Origin: Streptomyces cinnamoneus
GTDB lineage: Bacteria > Actinomycetota > Actinomycetes > Streptomycetales > Streptomycetaceae
NCBI RefSeq assembly: GCF_014650495.1
Contig: NZ_BMVB01000012.1
Coordinates: 124,001 to 188,000, forward strand
Direction of reading: 5' to 3'
Length of the DNA: 64,000 nucleotides
The notes below the pieces were generated by a model, which had not been told where the DNA came from, made no database searches, and saw only the letters and a list, made by a program, of their open reading frames with translations. Made by a program: the position numbers and the translations under genes. Positions 36,709 to 44,486 of this stretch are shown in pieces (the stretch's first letter is position 1; the number at the start of each line of letters is the position of its first letter).

Positions 36709-38775
36709 GTGACTGTGCCAAGGGATGTGGATGAAACGCGCGGTGAACTGCGCGACGTTCTCGACCGGTCCGAGGCGTGGCTGCGCGACGCGGCCGCCCT
36801 CCCCGAGGCTCCGGGAGAATGGCCGGAGGACGTGCGCGGGGAAGCCGCGACCGTGAAGCGGTTGAGGACGCGCGCGGCCTCGACCCTGATCAACGTGGCG
36901 CTCCTGGGGGCCTTTTCGTCCGGCAAGAGCTTCCTGCTGAGCGGCTTGCAGGGCGGTCTGGAGCTGGTCGAGGTGCAGACCGCCGACGGACGGACGGCGG
37001 ACAAGTTCGTCGGGCTGCTGCCGTCCTCGCCGGTGCCGACCACGGCCTGTCCCGCGAGCGTGGTGCCGGTGGACGGCCAGTCCACGGTCGACGCGTCCGG
37101 GACCGGCTACCTGCGGGTGCGCTTCACCGACTCGGCCGACGGCCAGTGGGAGGACGTCGGGAACTCCCCGGCCCCGTCCGTGGTCGCGGCGTACGCGATG
37201 CAGGACGCGGACGTCACCGACCGGCTCAGGGCGCACCGGGGCCGCGAGGTCGCCGAGGTCGAGGTGCTCCTGGCCGACGCCAGGCTTCCGGCGAAGCTCT
37301 ACGACCTGCCCGGCTACGGCTCCCCGAATCCCGTCCACGACATGATCGTCAGGGCCGCGATGGCCGATGCGGACTGCTTCATGTACGTCTCGCACGCCAG
37401 CCGGACGCTCTCGGAGAGGGACCTCGACCTCATCCGCTTCCTCTACGAGCACTATCTGCTCTCCGGCAAACGGGTCGTGTGGGTGGTCACCGCCATCGAC
37501 TCGGCATCGAACCTCGATCTGCGCAACGTGGTCGAGTGGAAGGCGACCATAGCCCGCAACAACAGCTATCTGAGGGAGAACTTCACCCTCCCCGACGGCC
37601 AGCCGGACCTGGGGTTCATCGGCGAGGGCTTCCTCCCTGTCTCCCCGGCCCTGGAGGCGCGCGCGGCCAAGCTGGAGGCCGAGGAGGCCGAGGCGTCCGC
37701 ACGGCGATACCGGGCGGAGAGCCGGATGGACACGCTGCGTCAGGCGATCGAGGACCTGATCAGCACGGGAACCGGTACCCGGCACATCGCCGCCGTGGCG
37801 GCCGAGGCACGTGTCCTGCTCGTTCCCCGGCTGCGGGTGATCGAGGACCGGCTGCGGGCCGAGCGGCTGGAGATCGACGGGCTGAGGGAGTTGCTGGGTG
37901 GTCAGCAGCAGCGGCTGGAGCTTTTGGACCGGGCGCTGCCGCAGTTGCGCGAGCAGCTGGAGCGGAAGCTCCAGACCCGTGTCGGACGGGCCGTGCGGCC
38001 GTTCGGCCGGCTGGCCGCCCATCTGCACTCCGTGCTGGACGCCCCCATCAGGCAGACCGACGTCAGCAAGCCGGCCAGGGCGAACCAGGTCCAGGTGTCG
38101 AAGACCCAGGCGCTCCGGACGTGGATGGAGGCCCCGACCGGTCCGGCAACGCTCTGGACCGAGCAGTTCGAGGCGTTCAAGCAGGACGTGGTGCAGGCCG
38201 TGGACAACGTCTTCGGCGACAAGGACCTCGCGGGACGGCTTCCCGACTCCGTCTTCGACGTGAACGATCTCTCCGTGCCCCAGCGGACGCACCGCGCGAC
38301 CACCGCCCAGGACGTGGTCCAGCGTGCGGCGGCACTGGTCGGCATCGTGACCCCCGTGGCCGCGGGCGGGACCTGGCTGTACGGCCTGGCGGCGGCCGGC
38401 ACCGTGTTCCCTCCCGCGGGGTTCGTCGCGGGCGCGGCCGCGCTGGTCTTCATGGGGATCCAGTACCGCAAGAAGAGGATCAGCTCGCTCGAAGCCCTCC
38501 AGGAGGAGTGGATCGGCGCCATCGACGCGGAAGTCGCCGTGGTGAAGGAGCAGTTCGCGTTGTCCGCCGGCGTCCAGGGCACCGACGTCATCGATCACCT
38601 GGGCGACAACCTGGCGCAGTACCGGGAGCAGCTGGAGCAGTCGCGTGACTTCGTGCGGCTGCGGATCGCCCATCCCGAGAACCAGGTCCGGCAGGGCCTG
38701 ATCGAGCAGCTCGAACCCGTCCACGAGGAAGGCCGGGCGCTCGTGGAGGCCCTGCGGGCCCTGGAGAAGACCTGA
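36709..38775 (+). CDS. Bacterial dynamin-like GTPase
   Basis: This 688-residue protein has an N-terminal GTPase domain: P-loop GAFSSGKS (67-74), PTTACP with the switch threonine (about 110-115), and DLPGYG as G3 (199-204). VVTAIDS stands in the G4 position, degenerate from N/TKxD. A long helical region (LEARAAKLEAEEAEASARRYRAE and LRELLGGQQQRLELLDRALPQLREQLERKL) follows. A hydrophobic hairpin at about 542-588 is suited to membrane insertion, and more helices complete the molecule. This is the organisation of bacterial dynamin-like proteins, which remodel or protect membranes. TATACC (36697-36702) lies 6 nt before the GTG start, suggesting a leaderless mRNA. An ATP-grasp gene follows after about 20 bases. 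Confidence 0.85.
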   Translation: MTVPRDVDETRGELRDVLDRSEAWLRDAAALPEAPGEWPEDVRGEAATVKRLRTRAASTLINVALLGAFSSGKSFLLSGLQGGLELVEVQTADGRTADKFVGLLPSSPVPTTACPASVVPVDGQSTVDASGTGYLRVRFTDSADGQWEDVGNSPAPSVVAAYAMQDADVTDRLRAHRGREVAEVEVLLADARLPAKLYDLPGYGSPNPVHDMIVRAAMADADCFMYVSHASRTLSERDLDLIRFLYEHYLLSGKRVVWVVTAIDSASNLDLRNVVEWKATIARNNSYLRENFTLPDGQPDLGFIGEGFLPVSPALEARAAKLEAEEAEASARRYRAESRMDTLRQAIEDLISTGTGTRHIAAVAAEARVLLVPRLRVIEDRLRAERLEIDGLRELLGGQQQRLELLDRALPQLREQLERKLQTRVGRAVRPFGRLAAHLHSVLDAPIRQTDVSKPARANQVQVSKTQALRTWMEAPTGPATLWTEQFEAFKQDVVQAVDNVFGDKDLAGRLPDSVFDVNDLSVPQRTHRATTAQDVVQRAAALVGIVTPVAAGGTWLYGLAAAGTVFPPAGFVAGAAALVFMGIQYRKKRISSLEALQEEWIGAIDAEVAVVKEQFALSAGVQGTDVIDHLGDNLAQYREQLEQSRDFVRLRIAHPENQVRQGLIEQLEPVHEEGRALVEALRALEKT

Positions 38776-38796
38776 GGAGGGGTGCGGAGAGGGCGG

Positions 38797-40032
38797 GTGG
38801 TGCATGTGGTTCGTGTGGTCGTCCTGGGCGAGTTCCGCGGGGACAGGCTGGTTCCGCCGCTCAGGGACGGTGGTGCGGATGTCACCGTGCTGGGGTTCGT
38901 GGATGCCGGTTCGTTCCTGGGACCCGGTGTGACGTGCGGTGAGCTGCCGGCGGCCATGGACGAGCAGGTGCTGCTGCACCTGCTCAGGGAGTACCGGGCC
39001 GACGTCGCCCTGCCGAACATGGGATGCCCCGGCCAGGAGCAGTTCCTGCCCGCCTACGCCCGCGCCGCGACCCGCATGCGTGCGGCGGGTGCGGGCTGTC
39101 GTATGCCCGTGCACTCGGAACGGTTCGCGCTGCTGGCGAGCGACAAGGTGGCCTTCCACCGTCTCGCGGGGGAGCGGGGCTGGCCCGTCCCGCGAGGCGT
39201 GGTCTGCGCCGAGGGGAAGGCACTGGCAGGCGCCGTGGACGGGCTCGGCTTCCCCGTCCTGGTCAAGGAAGCACGGAGCGAGTTCGGCTCGGGGCGCCAC
39301 TATGTGGAGGACGGGGCGGGTCTCGGCCGGGCGGGCGCCGAGGTGAGGTATCCGGTGCTGGTCCAGGAAGCCGTCGTGGGAGAGGAGTACGCGGTCGAGC
39401 TCCTGTCCGGTTCGTCCTCCACGGTGGCGTGGCCCGTGGCTTCCCTGGGCCGGCTCGGCAGCGACTGCGACCCGGGCCGGCGGGTGAGGGTCGCCCCCGT
39501 GGCACTGCCTGCCCGCGCGCGAGGGGAACTGGCCGCAACGGTCGCCGACATGACGGAGACCTGCGGGCCGTGGGGGCCCTGGCAGATCGACTTCGCCGTC
39601 ACGGACGACGGCCGGCTGAAGGTGATCGAGGTGAACGGCCGGCTCAGCGGCGTGTCCAACATGAGCTGGGTGAGTACGGGCTGCGATCCGCACCAGGTGT
39701 ACGCACAGGCCGCTCTCGGCCGGACCCCTCGCAGCCCGGGGGCCGGCCGGGTCGCGCTGGAGCTGCCGGTCCCCAACGGCGCGCCGCTGCCGTCCGAACC
39801 GTACGGGACGGAACTGCAGTGCTTCCCGGGCAGTCCGCTCAACCCGGCACCCCGCGTCCGTGGGTTCCACCGGCCGGTGCTCAAGGTCCCCGAACGCCTC
39901 GGAGACGCGGCGCACGCCTGGCTGCGGGCCCTGCCTCCCGGCACTCTGCTGAACAGCGCCGCCGACGAGGCGGCGTTCCAGCTGGACCGGGGCCTGCAGG
40001 CTCTCCGGCAGGGCGGCCGGGCGCCGTCGTGA
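38797..40032 (+). CDS. ATP-grasp domain protein
   Basis: This protein of about 411 residues has the ATP-grasp fold: HSERFALLASDKVAFHRLAGERGWPVPRG, the ATP lysine in FPVLVKEARSEFGSGRHY, VLVQEAVVGEEYAVELL, and metal-binding WQIDFAVTDDGRLKVIEVNGRLSG. Relatives are carbamoyl-phosphate-synthetase-like or peptide-forming ligases that couple a carboxylate with an amine through an acyl phosphate. The substrate is unknown. Starts at 38797, 38800 and 38806 (GTG) are all possible; GGAGAGGG lies at 38786. Its 21-bp gap from the dynamin-like gene suggests co-transcription, and a 2OG-oxygenase-like gene converges on it. Confidence 0.8.
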   Translation: MVHVVRVVVLGEFRGDRLVPPLRDGGADVTVLGFVDAGSFLGPGVTCGELPAAMDEQVLLHLLREYRADVALPNMGCPGQEQFLPAYARAATRMRAAGAGCRMPVHSERFALLASDKVAFHRLAGERGWPVPRGVVCAEGKALAGAVDGLGFPVLVKEARSEFGSGRHYVEDGAGLGRAGAEVRYPVLVQEAVVGEEYAVELLSGSSSTVAWPVASLGRLGSDCDPGRRVRVAPVALPARARGELAATVADMTETCGPWGPWQIDFAVTDDGRLKVIEVNGRLSGVSNMSWVSTGCDPHQVYAQAALGRTPRSPGAGRVALELPVPNGAPLPSEPYGTELQCFPGSPLNPAPRVRGFHRPVLKVPERLGDAAHAWLRALPPGTLLNSAADEAAFQLDRGLQALRQGGRAPS

Positions 40033-40057
40033 CCATCCCGCACCGTGCCGCGCGGGC

Positions 40058-40690
40058 TCACGCGAGGAGAGTGGTGATGAGCTTGCGCACCCTGCCTTCC
40101 TCGACTCGCCGGACCCCGTGGACCAGCTGGATGCCGTAGACGACGGTCGTTCCGGGCGGCGGGGTGCACGTCCAACGGGTGTGCGGGGTGTCGGCCAGTT
40201 TCACCGGGCCGGTGCGGGCAGTGATCTCGTGGACGAACCGCGTCCCGGGCGCGTAGTCGCTGCCCGTCGCACTGACGTCGCTCCACAGGGCGTCGGCGGA
40301 GCAGGTGCCGAGGTAGAACTCACCGCCACGTCGGGCAACTTGGAGATCGAAGCCGACCCGGGCGATCCGCTGCGGCCGGGCCTGCGGGTCGCCCACGCCG
40401 TGCACATGCGGACGGATTTCGTCACCGGGTTTCAGATCGTGGTACAGCCACGGTTCGATGCCCGTGGCGGAGGGGAAGGCCCGGCGGATGGCGGGCAGGG
40501 CGCGCTGCAGGCCGGCGTCCACGATGGCCTGCGCCGCCTCGGGCGGGGTGAGTCCCTCGCTGGGACGCGCGGGAACCCAGCCGGTGGCCGCGAGGTGCTC
40601 GTCCAGCACCTTGGTGAGCTCGGCGGTCTCGTCGGGCGTGAGGAACCCTTCGACAGTCTGCACGGCCAGGGTCTCGGTCATGTGGATCAC
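40058..40690 (-). CDS. 2OG-Fe(II) oxygenase-like (cupin-fold) protein
   Basis: This protein of about 210 residues has a double-stranded beta-helix core. WLYHDLKPGDEIRPHVHGVGDP would supply the first metal ligands (HVH in place of the more usual HxD), and GEFYLGTCSADALW, TVVYGIQLVHGVRRV and EEGRVRKLITTLLA the distal histidine and arginine. It looks like a 2-oxoglutarate-dependent hydroxylase or prolyl-hydroxylase-like protein, but the missing acidic ligand leaves catalysis uncertain. The GTG at 40690 follows GGAGGAG by 7 nt; an ATG at 40681 is the alternative. Confidence 0.65.
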   Translation of the reverse strand: MIHMTETLAVQTVEGFLTPDETAELTKVLDEHLAATGWVPARPSEGLTPPEAAQAIVDAGLQRALPAIRRAFPSATGIEPWLYHDLKPGDEIRPHVHGVGDPQARPQRIARVGFDLQVARRGGEFYLGTCSADALWSDVSATGSDYAPGTRFVHEITARTGPVKLADTPHTRWTCTPPPGTTVVYGIQLVHGVRRVEEGRVRKLITTLLA

Positions 40691-40839
40691 CAGCGGACTC
40701 CTCCCACGACGTCCCGTCGGACCTCCGACATTCCAGTACGGGACCGCGGCGCAGCCAAGCCCGGGCCCGGCCATTCCCGGGACCGCACCGTGCGGGAGGA
40801 CGCCTTGACGGGGAACGGCCCGCGCCGAAGGGTGGGGGC

Positions 40840-42396
40840 GTGACGTTCCCCGGCTCACCCATGGACACCGGCGTGCTCCTCGTGGGCGCCGGGCCGACCG
40901 GCCTGCTGCTGGCCTGCGAACTGGCACTGGCGGGCGTACGGACCCTGGTGGTCGACAAGCGCGCGACACCGCACAGGGAGTCGCGGGCGCTGAACCTCCA
41001 CCCGCGCAGCATGGAGCTGATGGACATGCGGGGCCTGGCCGAACGGTTCCTGGCCGCGGGCCGTACCGTGCCCGGCTGGCAGTTCGCCGTCAGCCTCAAG
41101 CGGCGTCTCGACTTCACGGCGCTCGACACCCGGCACCCCTACGCACTGCTGCTGGCCCAGTCCCGGACCGAGGAGCTGCTGGCGGAGCGGGCGCTCGAAC
41201 TGGGTGCGGACATCCGCCGCGGGTACGAGGCCGTCGGCCTCCGCCAGGACGCCGACGGCGTCGAGGTGGACGTATCCGGACCCGGCGGGCCGGTCACCGT
41301 GCGTGCGGCGTACGCGGTCGGCTGCGACGGCGGGCGCAGCCTGGTCCGGCAGGCGGCCGGAATCGGCTTCCCCGGGACGCGTGAGTCGATGACCGCCGTC
41401 GTGGGGGACTTCGCCGTCGCCGATCACGCGTGCAACGACCGGGCCCGGCGCCACGGCGTGCTCGTCTCGCGGCTGGAGGCCGGGCTGACCCGGTACGTGG
41501 TGATGGATCCCGGGCGGTTGCGGGTCCCCTCCACCGAACCGGTGACCCTGGAGGAGTTCCGTACCTCGCTGATGCGCGTGTGCGGCACGGACTGCGGTAT
41601 CGGCATGCCACGGTGGATGTCGAGGTTCGGCAACACCACCCGCCTCGCGGAGCGTTACCGGCGGGGCCGCGTCCTGCTGGCCGGCGACGCCGCACACATC
41701 CACTTCCCCGTCGGCGCCCAGGGCCTGAACACCGGGCTGCAGGACGCCATGAACCTCGGCTGGAAGCTCGCCGCCACGGTCGCCGGCCGGGCGCCGCCTG
41801 GCCTGCTGGACACCTACGACGACGAGCGCCGCCCCGTCGGTCACGCGGTCACCACCGCCACCCGGGCGCAGACCTTGCTGGTCGAACTCCCGCTCACGGA
41901 GCAGTACGGTCCCGCCGCCGGTCTCCTGTGCGAACTGCTCGACACGCTCCTCGACATGGAGGACGTCAACCGGTACCTGGCCGGCAGGATCTCCGCCCTC
42001 GACACCGCCTACCCTCCGGCCACGCCGGACGCCGACGCACTCACCGGCCGGCGCATGCCCGACATCGCCCTGGAGACGGCGGCGGGGCCGGCCCGCGTAT
42101 ACGAGCTCCTCCACGACGGCCGGCCCGTCCTGCTGAACCTCGGCCCCGGGGCCGCAGGAGACCCGGCCGACGGGACGGACCGGTCGGCCCGGCCCCGGCC
42201 GGGTGCCCGCATCCGGGTGGTCGATGCCCACCGGCACGAACTCCACACCGGCCTGGAGGACGCGAGCGCCGTTCTCGTCCGCCCCGACGGCCACATCGCC
42301 TGGGCGAGCCGCACCACCGACCCCCGCGCCCTGCGCGCCGAACGGGCCGGAGTCCTGGCGATGTGGACCGGTGCCCGGGCCCGCAACAGCGGATAG
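40840..42396 (+). CDS. FAD-dependent aromatic monooxygenase
   Basis: This 518-residue flavoprotein hydroxylase has VLLVGAGPTGLLLACELALAG (GxGxxG), RALNLHPRSMELMDMRGL, YAVGCDGGRSLVRQAAGI (the DG motif binding FAD and NADPH), and RVLLAGDAAHIHFPVGAQGLNTGLQDAMNLGWKLA (the GD motif). The thioredoxin-like C-terminal domain (ARVYELLHDGRPVLLNLG ... VLVRPDGHIAWAS) is typical of polyketide and rifampicin-type hydroxylases. It has the same family architecture as the truncated gene at 1-303. The GTG at 40840 is preceded by AAGGGTGGGGGC; the ATG at 40861 is an alternative. Confidence 0.88.
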   Translation: MTFPGSPMDTGVLLVGAGPTGLLLACELALAGVRTLVVDKRATPHRESRALNLHPRSMELMDMRGLAERFLAAGRTVPGWQFAVSLKRRLDFTALDTRHPYALLLAQSRTEELLAERALELGADIRRGYEAVGLRQDADGVEVDVSGPGGPVTVRAAYAVGCDGGRSLVRQAAGIGFPGTRESMTAVVGDFAVADHACNDRARRHGVLVSRLEAGLTRYVVMDPGRLRVPSTEPVTLEEFRTSLMRVCGTDCGIGMPRWMSRFGNTTRLAERYRRGRVLLAGDAAHIHFPVGAQGLNTGLQDAMNLGWKLAATVAGRAPPGLLDTYDDERRPVGHAVTTATRAQTLLVELPLTEQYGPAAGLLCELLDTLLDMEDVNRYLAGRISALDTAYPPATPDADALTGRRMPDIALETAAGPARVYELLHDGRPVLLNLGPGAAGDPADGTDRSARPRPGARIRVVDAHRHELHTGLEDASAVLVRPDGHIAWASRTTDPRALRAERAGVLAMWTGARARNSG

Positions 42397-42535
42397 CGTG
42401 CGCGACGCGCCGCGAGGGCCGGCGGGCGCACGAAGCGTTCACGCCGAAGGCTTCGGGGGCGACCGGGTGGGGAACGTCTGTGCATCAGGGATCCGGTGAG
42501 CAGCGTCGTGCCGGGCGTGATGGGAGGGGTCTGCG

Positions 42536-43477
42536 ATGTCCGAGGTGTCAGGCGAGCGGCTGCCGGTGGTGTCGGACGAGGTGGGGGAGGCACTCGGCCG
42601 TGGGCGGCCCGTGGTCGCGCTCGAATCGACGATCATCGCCCACGGACTGCCCCGGCCGCGGAACCTGCAGGTGGCCCGGGAGCTGGAGGAGCTCGTCAGA
42701 GCCGGTGGCGCCGTCCCGGCGACCATTGCGGTGCTGGACGGGCGGCCCCGTGTCGGGCTGGACGAGGCGCAGCTGGCACGGGTCGCGGGCGAGAGTGGCA
42801 TCCGCAAGCTGGGGCACCGGGACCTGGCTCCGGCCGTGGCCGCGGGGGCGAGCGGGGCGACGACGGTGTCGGCGACCGCCTTTCTGGCCGCGCGGGCCGG
42901 CATCCGTGTCTTCGCGACAGGTGGTCTGGGCGGCGTCCACCGCGACTGGGCACGGGCCCAGGACGAGTCGGCGGACCTGCACCTGCTGGCGAAGGAGCGG
43001 ATCGCCGTGGTCTGCGCAGGGGTGAAGTCGGTTCTGGACGTGCCGGCGACGCTGCAGCGCCTGGAGACGCTGGGGGTGGGGGTTCTCGGTTTCCGGACGG
43101 CGGAGTTCCCGGGGTTCTACCTCAGCAGCTCCGGTGAGCCGGTCGACTGGAGGGTCGAATCCGCGGCGGAGGTGGCCGGCGTGCTGCGGGCGCAGGATGC
43201 GCTCGGCGGTCCGCCTTCGGCGCTGATCGTCGCCCATCCCGTGCCCGTGGCGCAGCAGCTGGACCCGGAGCTGCACGACCGGGTGCTGGCACAGGCCCTG
43301 GCCGCGTGCGCGCGGGAGGGGGTCACCGGCCAGGCGGTCACCCCCTTCCTCCTGGACCACCTCTTCCGGCACACCGGCGGGGCGTCCCTGGAAGCCAACG
43401 TGGCCGCGGTGCGCGGCAACGTGCGGCTGGCGGCGGAGATCGCCGCGGCGTACGCCTCGTCGTCGTGTGCCGCATGA
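42536..43477 (+). CDS. psuG: Pseudouridine-5'-phosphate glycosidase
   Basis: This 313-residue protein has the family start VVALESTIIAHGLPRPRNLQ and GDGRPRVGL-like TIAVLDGRPRVGLDE. FATGGLGGVHR and VVCAGVKSVLDVPATLQRLE follow, where Lys164 corresponds to the nucleophilic/Schiff-base lysine. GFRTAEFPGFY and NPFxL-like TPFLLDHL are also present. It cleaves pseudouridine 5'-phosphate to ribose 5-phosphate and uracil. It overlaps the kinase gene by ATGA, giving the complete psuG-psuK salvage pair. Confidence 0.95.
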   Translation: MSEVSGERLPVVSDEVGEALGRGRPVVALESTIIAHGLPRPRNLQVARELEELVRAGGAVPATIAVLDGRPRVGLDEAQLARVAGESGIRKLGHRDLAPAVAAGASGATTVSATAFLAARAGIRVFATGGLGGVHRDWARAQDESADLHLLAKERIAVVCAGVKSVLDVPATLQRLETLGVGVLGFRTAEFPGFYLSSSGEPVDWRVESAAEVAGVLRAQDALGGPPSALIVAHPVPVAQQLDPELHDRVLAQALAACAREGVTGQAVTPFLLDHLFRHTGGASLEANVAAVRGNVRLAAEIAAAYASSSCAA

Positions 43478-44391
43478 CCGACGCCGGCAACGGGGCGCTG
43501 CTCGTCGTGGGTGACGTGGTGACCGACGTCATCGCCCGGCACCGCACACCCCTGGCCCCCGCCACCGACACGGCGGCCCGCATCACCACCCTCCCGGGCG
43601 GCGCAGGCGCCAACGTGGCCTGCTGGGCCGCCCACTCGGGAGCGCCGGACGTACGCCTCCTGGCCCGGGTGGGCGCGGACGCGGCCGGTCCGCACGAGCG
43701 CGCGCTGCGCGCGGCAGGAGTGCGGCCGCACCTGGTGGTCGACCCACGGATCCCCACCGGCACGGTCATCTGCCTGGTCGGAGCGGACGGCGAACGGACG
43801 TTCCTCACCGACAGCGGAGCGGTGCTGCACCTGTCGGCCGACGACTGGTGCGAGGACCTGCTCGCCGGAGTCGGTCACCTGCACGTCTCCGGCTATCTCC
43901 TCTTCTCCGACACCAGCCGCAGGACGGCCCGTCTGGCGATGGAGGCAGCCCGCGCCCGTTCCATCGCGGTGAGCGTCGACCCGGCCTCCGCCGGCTTCAT
44001 CGCCCGCTTCGGCGTGGACCGCTTCCTCGCGGCCGTGGCGGGAGCGGACGTCCTCCTGCCCAATCACGACGAGGCCGCCCTGCTCACCGGTCTGCCGGAG
44101 CCCGCCGACGCCACGGCCAAGCTGAGCCGTCACTTCCCGCTGGTCGTGGCCACGCTGGGCCCGGGTGGCGCGCTGGTGGCCGCGTCCGGCACGGTCACCG
44201 CGCGGATCCCGGCCGAGCCGGTCACCGCCACGGACACGACCGGCGCCGGTGACGCCTTCACCGGGGCGTTCCTCGCAGCCCGCCTGGCCGGCGACGGCCC
44301 GGTCGCAGCCGCGCACCGCGGCTGCCGCGCGGGCGCGAGGGCCGTCGCCCTCGTCGGCGCCCGCCCACCCGACGGCCCCTTGCCGCCCTGA
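43474..44391 (+). CDS. psuK: Pseudouridine kinase (PfkB-family sugar kinase)
   Basis: This 305-residue kinase of the PfkB/ribokinase fold has GDVVTDVIARH, the first PfkB signature GGAGANVACWAA, PNHDEAALLTG, and the second signature DTTGAGDAFTGAFLAA with the catalytic aspartate. Linked to psuG by an ATGA overlap, it would phosphorylate pseudouridine before cleavage. The family assignment is certain; the specificity rests on the operon. Confidence 0.9.
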   Translation: MTDAGNGALLVVGDVVTDVIARHRTPLAPATDTAARITTLPGGAGANVACWAAHSGAPDVRLLARVGADAAGPHERALRAAGVRPHLVVDPRIPTGTVICLVGADGERTFLTDSGAVLHLSADDWCEDLLAGVGHLHVSGYLLFSDTSRRTARLAMEAARARSIAVSVDPASAGFIARFGVDRFLAAVAGADVLLPNHDEAALLTGLPEPADATAKLSRHFPLVVATLGPGGALVAASGTVTARIPAEPVTATDTTGAGDAFTGAFLAARLAGDGPVAAAHRGCRAGARAVALVGARPPDGPLPP

Positions 44392-44486
44392 CCACGGGCC
44401 CGTCCCGGCTGCCACGGCGTGCTGGCCCACCGGACCGGAACAAGCGTGCACGACTCTCCCGTTCGAACCTGTCGCCGTGCCACTCT

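Noticed and set aside
36541..39915. Long antisense open frame over the dynamin-like and ATP-grasp genes
   Set aside because: Codon positions show GC bias only for the plus-strand genes; the antisense product has no recognisable domain.
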